Shown in pieces: positions 1 through 6,470 of a stretch of 6,754 nt of DNA (position 1 is its first letter; each line of letters begins with the position of its first letter). This DNA comes from Cytophagales bacterium (GTDB lineage: Bacteria > Bacteroidota > Bacteroidia > Cytophagales > Cyclobacteriaceae), in assembly GCA_029262935.1 (NCBI GenBank), contig JAJCYK010000611.1, positions 1 to 6,754 of the forward strand, read 5' to 3'. Both the position numbers and the translations under genes were made by a program. A model generated the notes under the pieces. That model did not search any database. It was not told the origin of the DNA and saw only the letters and a list, made by a program, of their open reading frames with translations.

Positions 1-380
1 AAAGTGCGGTGGCGTCCGTAGTGTGGAGAGGAGCCCGCATAGCACGTGGGGCAAGTAAGATTACATCGATCGGTAACTTCAATGATGGTCAAACAGGAAT
101 GTTGTTCATGGTCTGCGCAAAGTCCACAATCGTATGGACAACCATAATGAGTGTCTGTGTTAAATTTTAAAGGTATTTCGGACCTTTTATTGTAATTGCG
201 AATTTGCTTGTAATACTCAATGTCATCTGCTATTAATATCTTAGAATAGCCGTGCTCAGGACAACGTTTTATCATGTAGACCTTTTCATTTTGAAAAATG
301 ATTTTGGCATCTACTCGCTTCAGACATTCATGACACAAGCTGGTGGTAAAATCGTAATACGTATAATTTCTTTCAGGCAT
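1..380 (-). CDS. Radical SAM protein, Tes/MJ0619-like (partial, N-terminal 126 residues)
   Basis: The first 126 residues are visible; the C-terminal part lies beyond the window edge. A CxxC pair (C16, C19) and a CPEHG motif (C40, H43) form a probable zinc-ribbon or rubredoxin-like site. Next comes GCPYDCGLC (C81, C85, C88) with C96 after it, and then the radical SAM signature CNLTCPTC (C106, C110, C113), which binds the [4Fe-4S] cluster that cleaves S-adenosylmethionine. This order of cysteine motifs is typical of the archaeal tetraether lipid synthase (Tes) family and its uncharacterised bacterial relatives. The ATG at 380 lies 2 nt after the stop of the Lgt-like membrane gene, so the two are almost certainly cotranscribed and probably functionally linked. 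Known of the family: Tes joins lipid chains by C-C bond formation through radical chemistry. Inferred: this protein modifies a lipid or a membrane-bound substrate. The family call is fairly firm; the reaction is not known. Confidence 0.85.
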   Translation of the reverse strand, partial: MPERNYTYYDFTTSLCHECLKRVDAKIIFQNEKVYMIKRCPEHGYSKILIADDIEYYKQIRNYNKRSEIPLKFNTDTHYGCPYDCGLCADHEQHSCLTIIEVTDRCNLTCPTCYAGSSPHYGRHRT

Positions 381-382
381 GT

Positions 383-1123
383 TTATAAAATTAACGATTT
401 TGGGGAGAAAAACACTTTATAATAATAGACAAAACAGAGCAGGCAGGCCCACTGAATGCTGGTTAAACTAAGCCATTCGTAATAATGAGGTTTGATGAAT
501 TCCAAATTAAAACGGAACAGGAAATAGCAAACCATAAAAATTTTAAAGAGACTGCCATTCTTTAGATTGAGCCGATGTTGGGTCCAGGTGAGACCGATTC
601 CCAGCAGGATTAGAAACAGGATTTCATATAGAGCCGTGGGATGCCTCAGGAGTCCATCTCCTAAATCCATACCCATAAAGAATGTGGTAGGTATGCCAAA
701 GGTAGGCTCAATAACTCCCGTTAAAAAGCAGCCTATTCGTCCAATGCTTATTCCAAGAATTAAGGGAAATACGAACAGGTCCCCTGAGGATTGTTTTACT
801 CCCAATATTTTCTTGGTGGACTCCACCGCAATTAACCCTCCGAGTAGTCCCCCCATGATCGTCTTACTTTTGTAAATGGAAAGCCAACTTACCGACATCA
901 ACAGCTGTGGGTTTTCCAAAGCGCCCAGCAACCTGCTACCAATTAAGGCACCCAAAGCAGCTCCCAGGATAATCCAAAGCCGATTTTCGGAGTTTATGGA
1001 ATCTTTTTGGCTTCTCCTTAGCCAGACATAAAAACGGAAGCCAATTAAAAAAGCTAGGGTTTCGAATATAAAATGTACATTAAATTCAGTTCCTGAAAAC
1101 TCGAAAGTAATAGGGATTTCCAT
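383..1123 (-). CDS. Lgt-like integral membrane protein (prolipoprotein diacylglyceryl transferase family paralogue)
   Basis: This is a 246-residue polytopic inner-membrane protein with roughly seven hydrophobic segments. Family marks are GRIGCF (128-133), which aligns with the Lgt signature GRxGNF, then FGIPTTFF, then RHPTALYE (160-167), which matches the Lgt RHPSQLYE block, and FRFNLEFIKP near the end, which keeps the R and E of the last conserved helix (R204, E209). Lgt transfers diacylglycerol from phosphatidylglycerol to the lipobox cysteine of prolipoproteins. Two residues essential in E. coli Lgt are changed here: the HGG histidine is M90 in MGG, and the GRxGNF asparagine is C132. The protein is also short for Lgt. 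Together with the radical SAM gene 2 nt downstream, this suggests a specialised paralogue and not the housekeeping enzyme. The ATG start is preceded by A/C-rich sequence without a clear Shine-Dalgarno site, as is common in Bacteroidota. Confidence 0.85.
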   Translation of the reverse strand: MEIPITFEFSGTEFNVHFIFETLAFLIGFRFYVWLRRSQKDSINSENRLWIILGAALGALIGSRLLGALENPQLLMSVSWLSIYKSKTIMGGLLGGLIAVESTKKILGVKQSSGDLFVFPLILGISIGRIGCFLTGVIEPTFGIPTTFFMGMDLGDGLLRHPTALYEILFLILLGIGLTWTQHRLNLKNGSLFKIFMVCYFLFRFNLEFIKPHYYEWLSLTSIQWACLLCFVYYYKVFFSPKSLIL

Positions 1124-1290
1124 ATGTGGAGTTTGGGTTTAAATTAGCACACGACCTTTACAAAAACAAACCCAATTAAGATCCATAGCTACCGTGTAGT
1201 GACAATCGTTTGCCAGCCCTAAAAAGGGTAAGAAAAGTATTGTTTTGGCCCTGAACTCATCCAGAGTGGGTGAAACTTAAGGAAATGCTG

Positions 1291-1298
1291 TAGTTTTG
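1291..1298 (+). promoter_or_regulatory. Possible Bacteroidota -7 element (TAGTTTTG) for the bicupin gene
   Basis: TAGTTTTG is an exact match to the Bacteroidota housekeeping sigma -7 consensus TAnnTTTG, and lies 49 nt before the cupin ATG in the divergent intergenic region (1124-1347). No TTTG stands at the expected -33 distance, so the call rests on one short box that could occur by chance. No convincing promoter for the leftward Lgt-like operon was found in the same stretch. Confidence 0.3.
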
Positions 1299-1347
1299 GA
1301 GGGATCAATACGGAGGATTTTACTACCTTAATCCAAATTTATAACAC

Positions 1348-2070
1348 ATGAAAAACACCTTTACCTGCTTGTTGTTTTTACTGCCGTTAACGGTCCTTTG
1401 GGGACAAGAGGGAAACAAAAACTGGACTCATTTTACTCTAAATGATCTTATTGCAGATCAGGAGCGAAGCCAAAAAACGTACTTGCCATTTTTAAAAGAA
1501 CCCACTATTAGTGCTGGTATCTATGAATTAACGCAAGGTGCTTTGGATCAACAACAACCACACGACAAGGATGAAGTTTACTTTATTTTAAGTGGTAAGT
1601 CCAATTTTACAGTGGAATCGGAAACCACTGATGTCCAACCTGGTGACGTGATCTTTGTACGTGCCACTTTGGATCATAAATTCTCCAACATTTCTGAAGA
1701 CCTTAAGGTATTGGTGTGGTTCAGCGGATCAAAGAAAACAGATCACGATTTTCAATGGAAAAAATGGAGTACTCCAAATTTAGCGATACCCGATCAAGGT
1801 TTAGAAAACAGCTGGAACGTATTTCTGGAAATTCCTACTATGATTACGGGGTTGTATCGTTTGCCCCAGGAAACAGGTGGTGATTCAGTACTTACCCATC
1901 AAGTAGATGAAATCAACTACGTAGTCAAGGGCAGTGCCAAGTTTGCCATGGGAAACGAAATTATTTCTTTGAGCCCAGGTTCCATTGTTTTTGTAAGAGC
2001 AGGCCTGGGTCATCGATTCTATGATTTGAAAGATGACTTTGAAGTGTATATCATGTTTGAGCAGAAGTAA
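1348..2070 (+). CDS. Secreted bicupin (two tandem cupin_2 domains)
   Basis: The 240-residue product begins with a Sec signal peptide (about residues 1-19, cleavage near LWG/QEG), so the mature protein is periplasmic or secreted. Two cupin barrels follow. Barrel one (about 50-127) has PHDKDE (H72, E76), the conserved glycine G83 at the expected distance, and PGDVIFVRATLDH (H110). Barrel two (about 160-237) has THQVDE (H184, E188), G195, and PGSIVFVRAGLGH (H222). In each barrel the first histidine of the classic HxH motif is replaced (Q70, V182), leaving a 2-His-1-Glu set that could still bind a divalent metal. Bicupins include oxalate decarboxylases, dioxygenases, isomerases and binding proteins, and nothing here selects among them. 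The ATG has no Shine-Dalgarno site but is preceded by A/T-rich sequence. It is a single gene that converges on the PLP enzyme gene, with 72 nt between the two stops. Exported location is its only visible link to that operon. Confidence 0.85.
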   Translation: MKNTFTCLLFLLPLTVLWGQEGNKNWTHFTLNDLIADQERSQKTYLPFLKEPTISAGIYELTQGALDQQQPHDKDEVYFILSGKSNFTVESETTDVQPGDVIFVRATLDHKFSNISEDLKVLVWFSGSKKTDHDFQWKKWSTPNLAIPDQGLENSWNVFLEIPTMITGLYRLPQETGGDSVLTHQVDEINYVVKGSAKFAMGNEIISLSPGSIVFVRAGLGHRFYDLKDDFEVYIMFEQK

Positions 2071-2142
2071 GGCTTGCACATACCTCTTCGCTGCTACAAG
2101 GTGGCGCTCAGACTCCTACTAAGCGCAAAGAATAGCTAAACC

Positions 2143-3750
2143 TTAAGTGGCCAGTGGTGGACCCCCGGGAAGAGAAATAGGCTTTTTAGGATTTTTGTAT
2201 TGTATTTTGTGGGCCGTGAATTTAGCATTTAAGTATTCACCGAGGAACACGGACCCTTTCATGGTTTCGTTAGTGGCCTCACCATGAAAGAGAAATGTCA
2301 CATGATCACCTGGGACATGTAACCCACTGCGGATTCTAACACGGTTCTCTTCCACCATTCCCACCAATTCTCGAGTACTAAATTCACCTTGGTGGGTGCC
2401 TTGAATCCAGTTTCCATCCTGCTCCATATAGAGTGTATGCGTGCTGGTGCTACTAAAAAACTCCACTTCTATTTGCCAATGGCCTGTTAGATTTACCTGT
2501 GCGTTTTTTAAGTTGGACGATAGTGCAGGTCGCTTTGTGACCAACAACTTATGGATGCGATCTGCTACCACTAATTCTTGTCCGGCTTTCATCTGATTAG
2601 GGGTGACGTTTACGGAGGCCTCACTTTCGCTATCCGCACTTCCAATAGCTAAACGAGGTGCTTTACGAGCGCAGTCTTCAGCTACCTGTTCTCCCGTAAT
2701 ATTCAACTTTTTCGGGTCCCATTGGATGATGAGCATGGGGGCACGATTGTTTAAACCCTTTGGTTCTTTGATCGAAGTAGTCACTCCTTTGATCTTAGTT
2801 ACTTTTTTGGTTATGGTACTCAACCAGCTCATCCAAGTATCCCACTCTTTTTCGTGATCACGGGTGGTCCAAGCTTCTACCGCGGCTAGCATGCCCAACA
2901 TTTCTTCCTTACCTACTTTGTTATCTCTACCAGGGCCGTGGTGTGGAGAGCTTGCCTGCCAGGCCGACAATAATAAGCTCTTGTCTCCTAGTAGCAGCCC
3001 AGCACATTGTGGACCACATATGGCTTTCCCTCCGCTATAGGCCACCACCGTTCCACCTCTAGCTAAGTGCACAGGGGGAATGGTTAAATTTTCCGCAGCT
3101 GCATCGACCAAAATGGGGATGTTATTGGGCTTGGCAATTTCTGCCATGACCTCCAGGGATAGTGGCTGACCTGTGGCTGACCGGGGGCTAGTTATCATGT
3201 AAATCATGGCTGTATGCTGGTTTATAGCACTTTTCATTTCTTCAGCCGTTTCTACCGTAATCACCTTCACACCTATGTTGCGTACGGCATGGTCATAGGC
3301 ATTTCTGGAATGCCTGGGAATGATCACCTCATTTTTGTTGAACCCATTAAGGTTAGGAATACGGATCAGTTTTTCCGGGTTACCACCGGTGACGCATCCC
3401 GCGGTAAAATGTTTAATGGCGGCGGCACAACCTGCTGCAACCATGCCCCATTCCGTTTTCGTAATCTCTGCGAGACGCTTACCGATACCGGTGGCAAGCT
3501 CATCATACTGCACAAAATGACCGGAAGCTGCTTCTTGCGCTTTTAACACTTGCGGCCTTTCTATAGAGCCACCGATTATGGTAAATGTACCTCGACAATT
3601 GATCACCGGCTCAACACCGAGTGAGCGGTAGATGTTATCGTCCGTCTGGACTGGCGGCACAGTAGGTTGCCCCATGAGCTCATCTCCATAAAGTAGTCCA
3701 CCAGTAAAAGGCAATACGGATAAGGATTTTACAATTTCACGACGATTCAT
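2143..3750 (-). CDS. SelA/DgaE-like PLP-dependent enzyme with twin-arginine leader and C-terminal beta-rich domain
   Basis: The 535-residue product starts with a twin-arginine-like leader (MNRREIVKSL then a hydrophobic stretch, residues 1-22). This would suit export of a folded, cofactor-loaded enzyme. Residues 40-405 form a fold-type I PLP domain of the SelA / D-glucosaminate-6-phosphate ammonia-lyase group. D216 in LVDAAAE should contact the pyridine nitrogen, and K242 in YSGGKAICGPQCAG should form the Schiff base. PRHSRNAYDHA and SSPHHGPGRDNKVGKEE are also typical of the group. Residues about 419-516 are an additional beta-rich module (LTGHWQIEVEF, then YMEQDGNWIQGTHQGEF, then GSVFLGEYLNAKFTAH) with a calycin/lipocalin-like pattern. 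It is not a true selenocysteine synthase: no selenium genes are nearby and it has an export leader. The gene lies 26 nt after the second amidohydrolase gene and is the last of the operon in this window. Likely role: elimination or rearrangement of an amine product released by the two hydrolases. The reaction is inferred. Confidence 0.85.
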   Translation of the reverse strand: MNRREIVKSLSVLPFTGGLLYGDELMGQPTVPPVQTDDNIYRSLGVEPVINCRGTFTIIGGSIERPQVLKAQEAASGHFVQYDELATGIGKRLAEITKTEWGMVAAGCAAAIKHFTAGCVTGGNPEKLIRIPNLNGFNKNEVIIPRHSRNAYDHAVRNIGVKVITVETAEEMKSAINQHTAMIYMITSPRSATGQPLSLEVMAEIAKPNNIPILVDAAAENLTIPPVHLARGGTVVAYSGGKAICGPQCAGLLLGDKSLLLSAWQASSPHHGPGRDNKVGKEEMLGMLAAVEAWTTRDHEKEWDTWMSWLSTITKKVTKIKGVTTSIKEPKGLNNRAPMLIIQWDPKKLNITGEQVAEDCARKAPRLAIGSADSESEASVNVTPNQMKAGQELVVADRIHKLLVTKRPALSSNLKNAQVNLTGHWQIEVEFFSSTSTHTLYMEQDGNWIQGTHQGEFSTRELVGMVEENRVRIRSGLHVPGDHVTFLFHGEATNETMKGSVFLGEYLNAKFTAHKIQYKNPKKPISLPGGPPLAT

Positions 3751-3776
3751 AGTACTTTTTGTTAGTGTTTTTCTAT

Positions 3777-5009
3777 CTATTCAGGAAGTTTTTGGGCTGA
3801 TAATCCATTAAGGTCCCAGACAATTTTACCAGCCCGTAAGGTTAACTCGGCTTGAAACTTCCTAGTCCCAGGAAGCTTATATCCTGCGGCGTCAACAAAT
3901 CCAAAATTCCCAGCTTGCAAGCTTAATATGGCGATATCGGCAACAGCCCCTGTTGAAAGGTGCCCTAGATCTGGGCGTTTAATCATTTTTGCGGGATTCC
4001 AGGAACCCCCAGCGATCACTTCTGCCAAAGGCATACCAAGATTTAAAAATTTTGACATTACATTTAGCATATTTTTCATACCAGCATTCATACTGTACCG
4101 ATGTAAATCTGTACCAAACGAATCAGGGTAAAACCCTTTATTGAGTGCTGGTATGGCCAAACTATAATGAAAGCTACCACCTCCATGTCCTACATCAAAA
4201 AAGACACCTTTTTTACGGGCATTCAAGACTTCTTCTCGAATTTCCTGACGCTCGTTGAGCAGCCAATTGCGATCATCCACCGCTCCGAAGGTATGCGTAA
4301 AGATATCTCCTGATCGCATGCGCGATAGCACGAGGTCCAAGGGCAGTTGAGGGAGGTGGCATTCCAACAGGAGGGGTTTCTGCACGGTTTCTGCAACTTG
4401 CAAAGCCCGATCAAAGGGCGTCCATTGATCACCGGTATAGTGACCGATCTTGGTGCCTACAATGTGGTCAGCGTAGGCTTGCATGGTTTGCACAGTTTGC
4501 AGTACGTCCATGTCTCCAAGATCCTCCTCTCCTGGCTTTCCGATCATCCCTGCTCCCACAATGTTCAGAAAAGATAAGACTCTCGTTTGTGAGGGGTCAA
4601 TTACGGATTCTTTGAATTTGGGAAAGGACCTCCAACCTGCGGTACCAGCATCTACCACGGTTGTCACCCCTGAGCGAAAGCTAAAATCATCTGGACTTAC
4701 ACTGGAAAAGCCACTGGCGAAGGTCTGGGAATTTTCTCCAACAAAAACATGAGTATGAGGATCAATTAATCCGGGAACGACCAATAGTCCTGATGCGTCA
4801 ATAACTTCATCAGCAGTCAATGGATCAATATTTTCAGCGACTCGTGCGATTAGGTCGTTTTTTAGGGCGATATCCAACGTATCCAGAAGGTCATTTTTAG
4901 GATCTATTACTAACCCGCCTTTAATAATAAGATCATATTGCTGCGCCTGGGCCGTTTGTGGCAAGACCAGATAACCAATGAAAAGGCAATATAATAGTAG
5001 TAGTTTCAT
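3777..5009 (-). CDS. Secreted amidohydrolase, COG3964 type (N-acyl-D-amino-acid deacetylase/esterase-like), copy A
   Basis: The product has 410 residues from the ATG at 5009. A TTG one codon further out (5012) is possible but less likely, because the ATG overlaps the upstream stop as TGATG, a usual translational-coupling arrangement. The Sec signal peptide is residues 1-22 (AQA cleavage). Amidohydrolase features are PHTH (H85, H87) on strand 1, SGVTTVVDAGT, the presumed carboxylated bridging lysine K187 in VGTKIGHY, H239 in FTHTF, DVGHGGGSF (273-280), and D301 in TDLH. LSTGAVADIAIL and LTLRAGKIVWDLNG form the usual C-terminal part of the small beta domain. Characterised COG3964 members hydrolyse N-acetyl-D-amino acids and acetyl-(R)-mandelate, although such genes are often mislabelled dihydroorotase. 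Unusually, the strand-5 metal histidine position appears to be E216 (LLLECH). The gene is the middle member of the operon and a diverged tandem duplicate of the gene just upstream. The natural substrate is unknown. Confidence 0.85.
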   Translation of the reverse strand: MKLLLLYCLFIGYLVLPQTAQAQQYDLIIKGGLVIDPKNDLLDTLDIALKNDLIARVAENIDPLTADEVIDASGLLVVPGLIDPHTHVFVGENSQTFASGFSSVSPDDFSFRSGVTTVVDAGTAGWRSFPKFKESVIDPSQTRVLSFLNIVGAGMIGKPGEEDLGDMDVLQTVQTMQAYADHIVGTKIGHYTGDQWTPFDRALQVAETVQKPLLLECHLPQLPLDLVLSRMRSGDIFTHTFGAVDDRNWLLNERQEIREEVLNARKKGVFFDVGHGGGSFHYSLAIPALNKGFYPDSFGTDLHRYSMNAGMKNMLNVMSKFLNLGMPLAEVIAGGSWNPAKMIKRPDLGHLSTGAVADIAILSLQAGNFGFVDAAGYKLPGTRKFQAELTLRAGKIVWDLNGLSAQKLPE

Positions 5010-6259
5010 CAATATTTTAAAGGGGCCTTATTCCAAGGGGCTACCGACATTCCATTCAGGTCCCATACGACTTTGCCGGCGCGAAGAGTTAGTTCGACCT
5101 CCAATTTTTGGGATCCTTTCATCATACGATTTCTGGCATCAATGAATCCGAATTCTCCTTGAAGCACCTTAAATACCGCTATATCGGCTTCAGCTCCGAC
5201 CGTTAAATGACCCAGTTCCTCCCGTTGGATAACCTGGGCGGGTTTCCAGGTAGATCGTGATACCACATCTTCTAAAGACATTCCTAGGTTCAAAAACTTG
5301 GACATTAAGTTAGCCATATCCTTCATTCCTGAATTCATACTCCAAAAGTGTAGGTCTGAACTGATGACATCCGGTAGAAAACCCTGTTTGATAGAGGAGA
5401 TGGCCTGATGCCATATAAAGCTGCCCCCACCGTGTCCCACATCAAAAATGATCCCTCTTTTTTGCGCCTCAAATATAAAAGGCTTCACTTGGTTGTCATC
5501 ACCTACTACCGGTTCTCGATTTTTAGTAAATGAGTAGGTATGTGTGAAAATATCGCCGGGTCGAAGTTTTTCTAAAAATAATGTTTTAATAGATAGCTCT
5601 GGCTGATGTTCTCCGAAGTCCACCATTACTGGCACCTTGGCTATATTTCCTGCCTCCACTGCTCGCTCAACAGGAGTGAAGTCACCGCCCCGGTAATGGT
5701 GCTTTTTTATACCTACGATATCATCTGGATAGGTGTTGATCATAAATGCCGTCAATACGGGGTCCATATCATTTAAATCTTGAGCCTCTAGTCGGCCGTA
5801 CATACCCGCGCCTACAATGCTAATGAACGCCAATATCCGAGTTTGGGACTGATCAATAGTCTGGCGTTTGAACTTACGAAAGTTTCTCCAACCGGAAGTC
5901 CCGGCATCCACTACTGTAGTAACTCCTGAGCGGAACGTAAATCCATCTGGAGGTAAGCTGCCGAGGCCATTGGCCAAATAGCTATCTACATCGGTGCCTT
6001 GAAAAACATGTGTATGCATGTCAATGATTCCCGGAGAAACCACCAACCCCGTGACATCAATTACCTTATGTGCTTTGCTGGGGCTAATACGGGACGCAAC
6101 CTGGGCAATTTTCCCATCTGCAATCGCAATGTCTAAAACTTCATTACGGTTATTTTTAGGATCTATGACCCGGCCGTTTGCTAATATTAGGTCAAATTCT
6201 TGAGCAAATACATTAGATCCAAACAACCAACAGATTAGCCATAGCAAAACATTCTTCAT
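5009..6259 (-). CDS. Secreted amidohydrolase, COG3964 type (N-acyl-D-amino-acid deacetylase/esterase-like), copy B
   Basis: The product has 416 residues. I place the start at the ATG at 6259 and not the upstream in-frame TTG at 6289, because a clean Sec signal peptide begins exactly there (MKNVLLWLICWLFG, cleavage near VFA/Q). Catalytic features are MHTH (H82, H84), SGVTTVVDAGTSG, K185 in VGIKKHHY as presumed carboxylated bridging lysine, H240 in FTHTY, DVGHGGGSF, and D302 in SDLH. The strand-5 position that is histidine in better-known relatives is D214 (VMVDFG). Long blocks are shared with copy A, among them MSKFLNLGM and the LTLRAGK/VWDLNG end, so the two arose by duplication, but they differ around strand 5 and in the loop after strand 6, suggesting different acyl substrates. 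This is the first gene of the apparent operon, and its TGA overlaps the next ATG. The leader upstream is A/T-rich, but no clear promoter could be assigned. Confidence 0.87.
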   Translation of the reverse strand: MKNVLLWLICWLFGSNVFAQEFDLILANGRVIDPKNNRNEVLDIAIADGKIAQVASRISPSKAHKVIDVTGLVVSPGIIDMHTHVFQGTDVDSYLANGLGSLPPDGFTFRSGVTTVVDAGTSGWRNFRKFKRQTIDQSQTRILAFISIVGAGMYGRLEAQDLNDMDPVLTAFMINTYPDDIVGIKKHHYRGGDFTPVERAVEAGNIAKVPVMVDFGEHQPELSIKTLFLEKLRPGDIFTHTYSFTKNREPVVGDDNQVKPFIFEAQKRGIIFDVGHGGGSFIWHQAISSIKQGFLPDVISSDLHFWSMNSGMKDMANLMSKFLNLGMSLEDVVSRSTWKPAQVIQREELGHLTVGAEADIAVFKVLQGEFGFIDARNRMMKGSQKLEVELTLRAGKVVWDLNGMSVAPWNKAPLKY

Positions 6260-6305
6260 GATATTATGTCTTAAGAGATGGGGCACCAATTACTTACATA
6301 ATATA

Positions 6306-6470
6306 CTAATTTATATTTAGCTCAAAATAAGGTTTTAAGCAAGTTCGAGAAAAGGGATGATGGATATGGTATTTGTTAGTCTTCATGGTATTCCAATCTG
6401 GGTGGTCATTAAAATCCTTCCAAGCGGAGGTACGATGTTCCATACAGGCCCCCACGACTATGTTGCCAGA
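6306..6470 (-). pseudogene. Possible remnant of a NIPSNAP-like protein C-terminus
   Basis: Directly after the DUF5916 stop the same frame stays open for 54 codons and reads SGNIVVGACMEHR, SAWKDFNDHPDWNTMK, then KYHIHHPFSRTCLKP before a TAG. The W-K-x-F-x-x-x-P-x-W core resembles the end of NIPSNAP/dimeric alpha-beta barrel domains (AWKAFxxDPEW-like). No N-terminal half is present. The family-like pattern after the core fits better in a neighbouring frame (LTNTISIIPFLELA, then TAA at 6335), which would imply a deletion or frameshift near 6380. The only in-frame ATG (6443) would give a 45-residue peptide. I read it as a truncated, decayed gene, but the match is from memory and short. It could be non-coding leader sequence or a real small ORF. 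Confidence 0.35.

Noticed and set aside
567..875. Open frame on the plus strand opposite the Lgt-like gene
   Set aside because: It lies wholly antisense to a gene with clear family motifs, and its translation has no recognisable domain.
2104..2126. Inverted repeat GCGCT/AGCGC between the convergent genes as a terminator
   Set aside because: The stem is only 5 bp with a 13-nt loop, and no T-run follows on either strand.
3214..3546. Open frame on the plus strand opposite the PLP enzyme gene
   Set aside because: It is antisense to conserved catalytic-domain sequence and shows no protein-family features.
2143..3750. Annotation as selenocysteine synthase (selA)
   Set aside because: It is SelA-like by fold only. 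The export leader, extra C-terminal domain and amidohydrolase neighbours do not fit tRNA-dependent selenocysteine synthesis.
5010..5012. TTG start one codon upstream for amidohydrolase copy A
   Set aside because: The ATG at 5009 overlaps the upstream TGA as TGATG, a common coupled arrangement, and gives a normal signal peptide.
3777..6259. Annotation of the two hydrolases as dihydroorotases
   Set aside because: Signal peptides, COG3964-type motifs (DVGHGGGSF, TDLH/SDLH) and the SelA-like neighbour argue against a pyrimidine role.
6260..6289. TTG start that would extend amidohydrolase copy B by 10 residues
   Set aside because: The extension (VPHLLRHNI) would precede an otherwise perfect Sec signal peptide that begins at the ATG at 6259.
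6297..6345. Promoter for the amidohydrolase operon in the A/T-rich leader
   Set aside because: Several TTG and TA-rich boxes occur, but none matches TAnnTTTG with a properly spaced -33 element, so any choice would be arbitrary.
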